DNA of 6,515 nucleotides from JAUREX01 sp044356825 (lineage in GTDB: Bacteria > Pseudomonadota > Alphaproteobacteria > Rhodobacterales > Rhodobacteraceae). Below the pieces are notes generated by a model that did not search any database, had not been told where the DNA came from, and saw only the letters and a list, made by a program, of their open reading frames with translations. Numbering within the stretch: the stretch's first letter is position 1; each line of letters begins with the position of its first letter. The stretch lies in assembly GCA_044356825.1 (NCBI GenBank), contig JBIKVM010000165.1, positions 1 through 6,515 on the forward strand. The letters run 5' to 3'. A program made the position numbers and the translations under genes. Of the stretch, positions 5,567-6,515 are shown piece by piece.

Positions 5567-6515
5567 CTAGTCGGTGCGGTCGGGCACGAAGAGATAGGCG
5601 ATGCAGCCAAGCGCGAGGATCCCCGCGAAGAAGGCGAAGACCGCGCCGAAGGCGGCTGCCGGATCGGCACCCGCCGCCAGTGCCGTGCCGTGGACCCGCC
5701 CCGAGACGATCTGGAACACCCCCACGCCTCCGAGGCAGAAGGCGTTGACAAGCGTCACCCCCCGCCCGGTCAGGTCGGGCGGAAAGAACGCGCGCGCATG
5801 CGCCATCATCAGGGGAAAGGTGCTGCCGAAGAGACCAACCGCGATCAGCAGCGCCACGGCCGACCAGCTTCCCGCAACCGGCAAGAATGCAAGGGCGGCC
5901 GCCGCCAGCACGCAGCCGATGCTCCCCATCAGCACCGCCCACTTGCGGGTCCCGAGGATGCGGTCGAGCGGGCCGTAGGCGAGATTGCCGACGATCATCG
6001 CCACCGCCATCCCGAGCACTACCTGCCCGACACCTGCCACATCGAGCCCGAGCACGCCGGCCGCATAGGGCCCCGCCCAGAGGCCCCGGATGCCCGCAGC
6101 GGGGGCGTAGCTGACCATCGCAAACAGGATGAAGAGCCAGAGCCCCGGCGTGCGCAGGATGCGCCCGTAGCCCCCCGGCGCGGCCGCCAGCGCGAGTGGC
6201 GGCGGATCGCGCACGACCAGCACGATCGCCACGCCAGCCCCGATCGTCAGCGCCGCGAGCCCGACGAGCGCAATCCGCCAGCCGAAGCTTTCGATCGCCC
6301 AGGCAAGCGGCAGCGCGGCGGCGAGGTTGCCGAGGCTGCCCACTCCCACGAGGACACCCGCGAGGGTTGCGAAGATCGCCGCCGGATAGCTCCGCGCCAG
6401 GATGTAATAGGCCGCCATCAGTACCGGTGCACAGCCCACACCGATCAGCATCATCGCGGCCATCACCCACCCGGGCGATGTCGCGGCCGCGAACATCAGC
6501 GCCCCGCCCCCGCCA
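5567..6515 (-). CDS. Major facilitator superfamily transporter (5' end outside window)
   Basis: About 315 C-terminal residues of a polytopic membrane protein are present. The frame is open to the window edge (GGGALM before the first internal ATG at 6496), so the gene starts beyond 6515. The composition is very rich in Ala, Gly, Leu and Val in segments of roughly 20 residues split by short charged loops. The order fits the end of TM3 through TM12 of a 12-helix MFS carrier. GVGCAPVLMAAYYILARSYP looks like TM4, GSLGNLAAALPLAWAIESFGWR resembles the TM5 motif C region, and a longer cytoplasmic loop RDPPPLALAAAPGGYGRILR divides the two halves. The tail PDRTD is short and polar. By family knowledge it acts as a proton-coupled or facilitated carrier in the inner membrane, but the substrate cannot be read. 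It is upstream of asd on the same strand. An alternative name would be a generic permease; MFS is the best fit. Confidence 0.85.
   Translation of the reverse strand, partial: GGGGALMFAAATSPGWVMAAMMLIGVGCAPVLMAAYYILARSYPAAIFATLAGVLVGVGSLGNLAAALPLAWAIESFGWRIALVGLAALTIGAGVAIVLVVRDPPPLALAAAPGGYGRILRTPGLWLFILFAMVSYAPAAGIRGLWAGPYAAGVLGLDVAGVGQVVLGMAVAMIVGNLAYGPLDRILGTRKWAVLMGSIGCVLAAAALAFLPVAGSWSAVALLIAVGLFGSTFPLMMAHARAFFPPDLTGRGVTLVNAFCLGGVGVFQIVSGRVHGTALAAGADPAAAFGAVFAFFAGILALGCIAYLFVPDRTD

Overview
This is GC-rich, gene-dense chromosomal DNA whose proteins look alphaproteobacterial, most likely from the order Rhodobacterales. The signs are the zinc-free 41-residue L36, the short SdhE, an LdtR-like MarR regulator and the N-terminal MPFLSDTL of the class I aminotransferase. 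It reads as ordinary core genome. I see no insertion sequence, phage gene, CRISPR array, tRNA or rRNA, and no stretch of 300 bases without a gene.

Layout, left to right. The + strand starts with the 3' end of an exonuclease III gene (1-210). Next come a promoter-like site, the monocistronic ribosomal protein gene rpmJ (338-463), and a textbook intrinsic terminator (486-511). A NYN-domain (PIN-like) predicted nuclease follows (622-1215). Its stop codon overlaps tail-to-tail with that of a minus-strand aspartate aminotransferase gene (1212-2414). Divergent from the aminotransferase, on the + strand, are sdhE (2495-2788), a flavinylation factor for succinate dehydrogenase, and an LdtR-like MarR regulator (2843-3340). 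The regulator abuts, again tail-to-tail and with no spacer, a minus-strand cluster. In transcription order that cluster is a major facilitator transporter (5' end beyond the window), asd (aspartate-semialdehyde dehydrogenase) and mrp/apbC (Fe-S cluster carrier ATPase).

How the genes relate. The aminotransferase makes aspartate from oxaloacetate. Asd carries out the second step of the aspartate-family pathway, towards lysine/diaminopimelate, threonine and methionine. The two genes are not in one transcription unit, so this link is metabolic rather than operonic. SdhE and Mrp both serve cofactor assembly (FAD and Fe-S), and succinate dehydrogenase needs both cofactors. If the regulator is a true LdtR orthologue it would control cell-wall L,D-transpeptidases, and Asd feeds the diaminopimelate used in that wall. 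These links are inferences from family knowledge and are not shown by the sequence.

I do not see a clear previously undescribed system here. The points most worth a second look are the uncharacterised NYN protein, two convergent gene pairs whose stop codons lie in tiny palindromes with no room for a terminator, a possible pair of overlapping divergent promoters between the aminotransferase gene and sdhE, and a hairpin that contains the asd stop codon.
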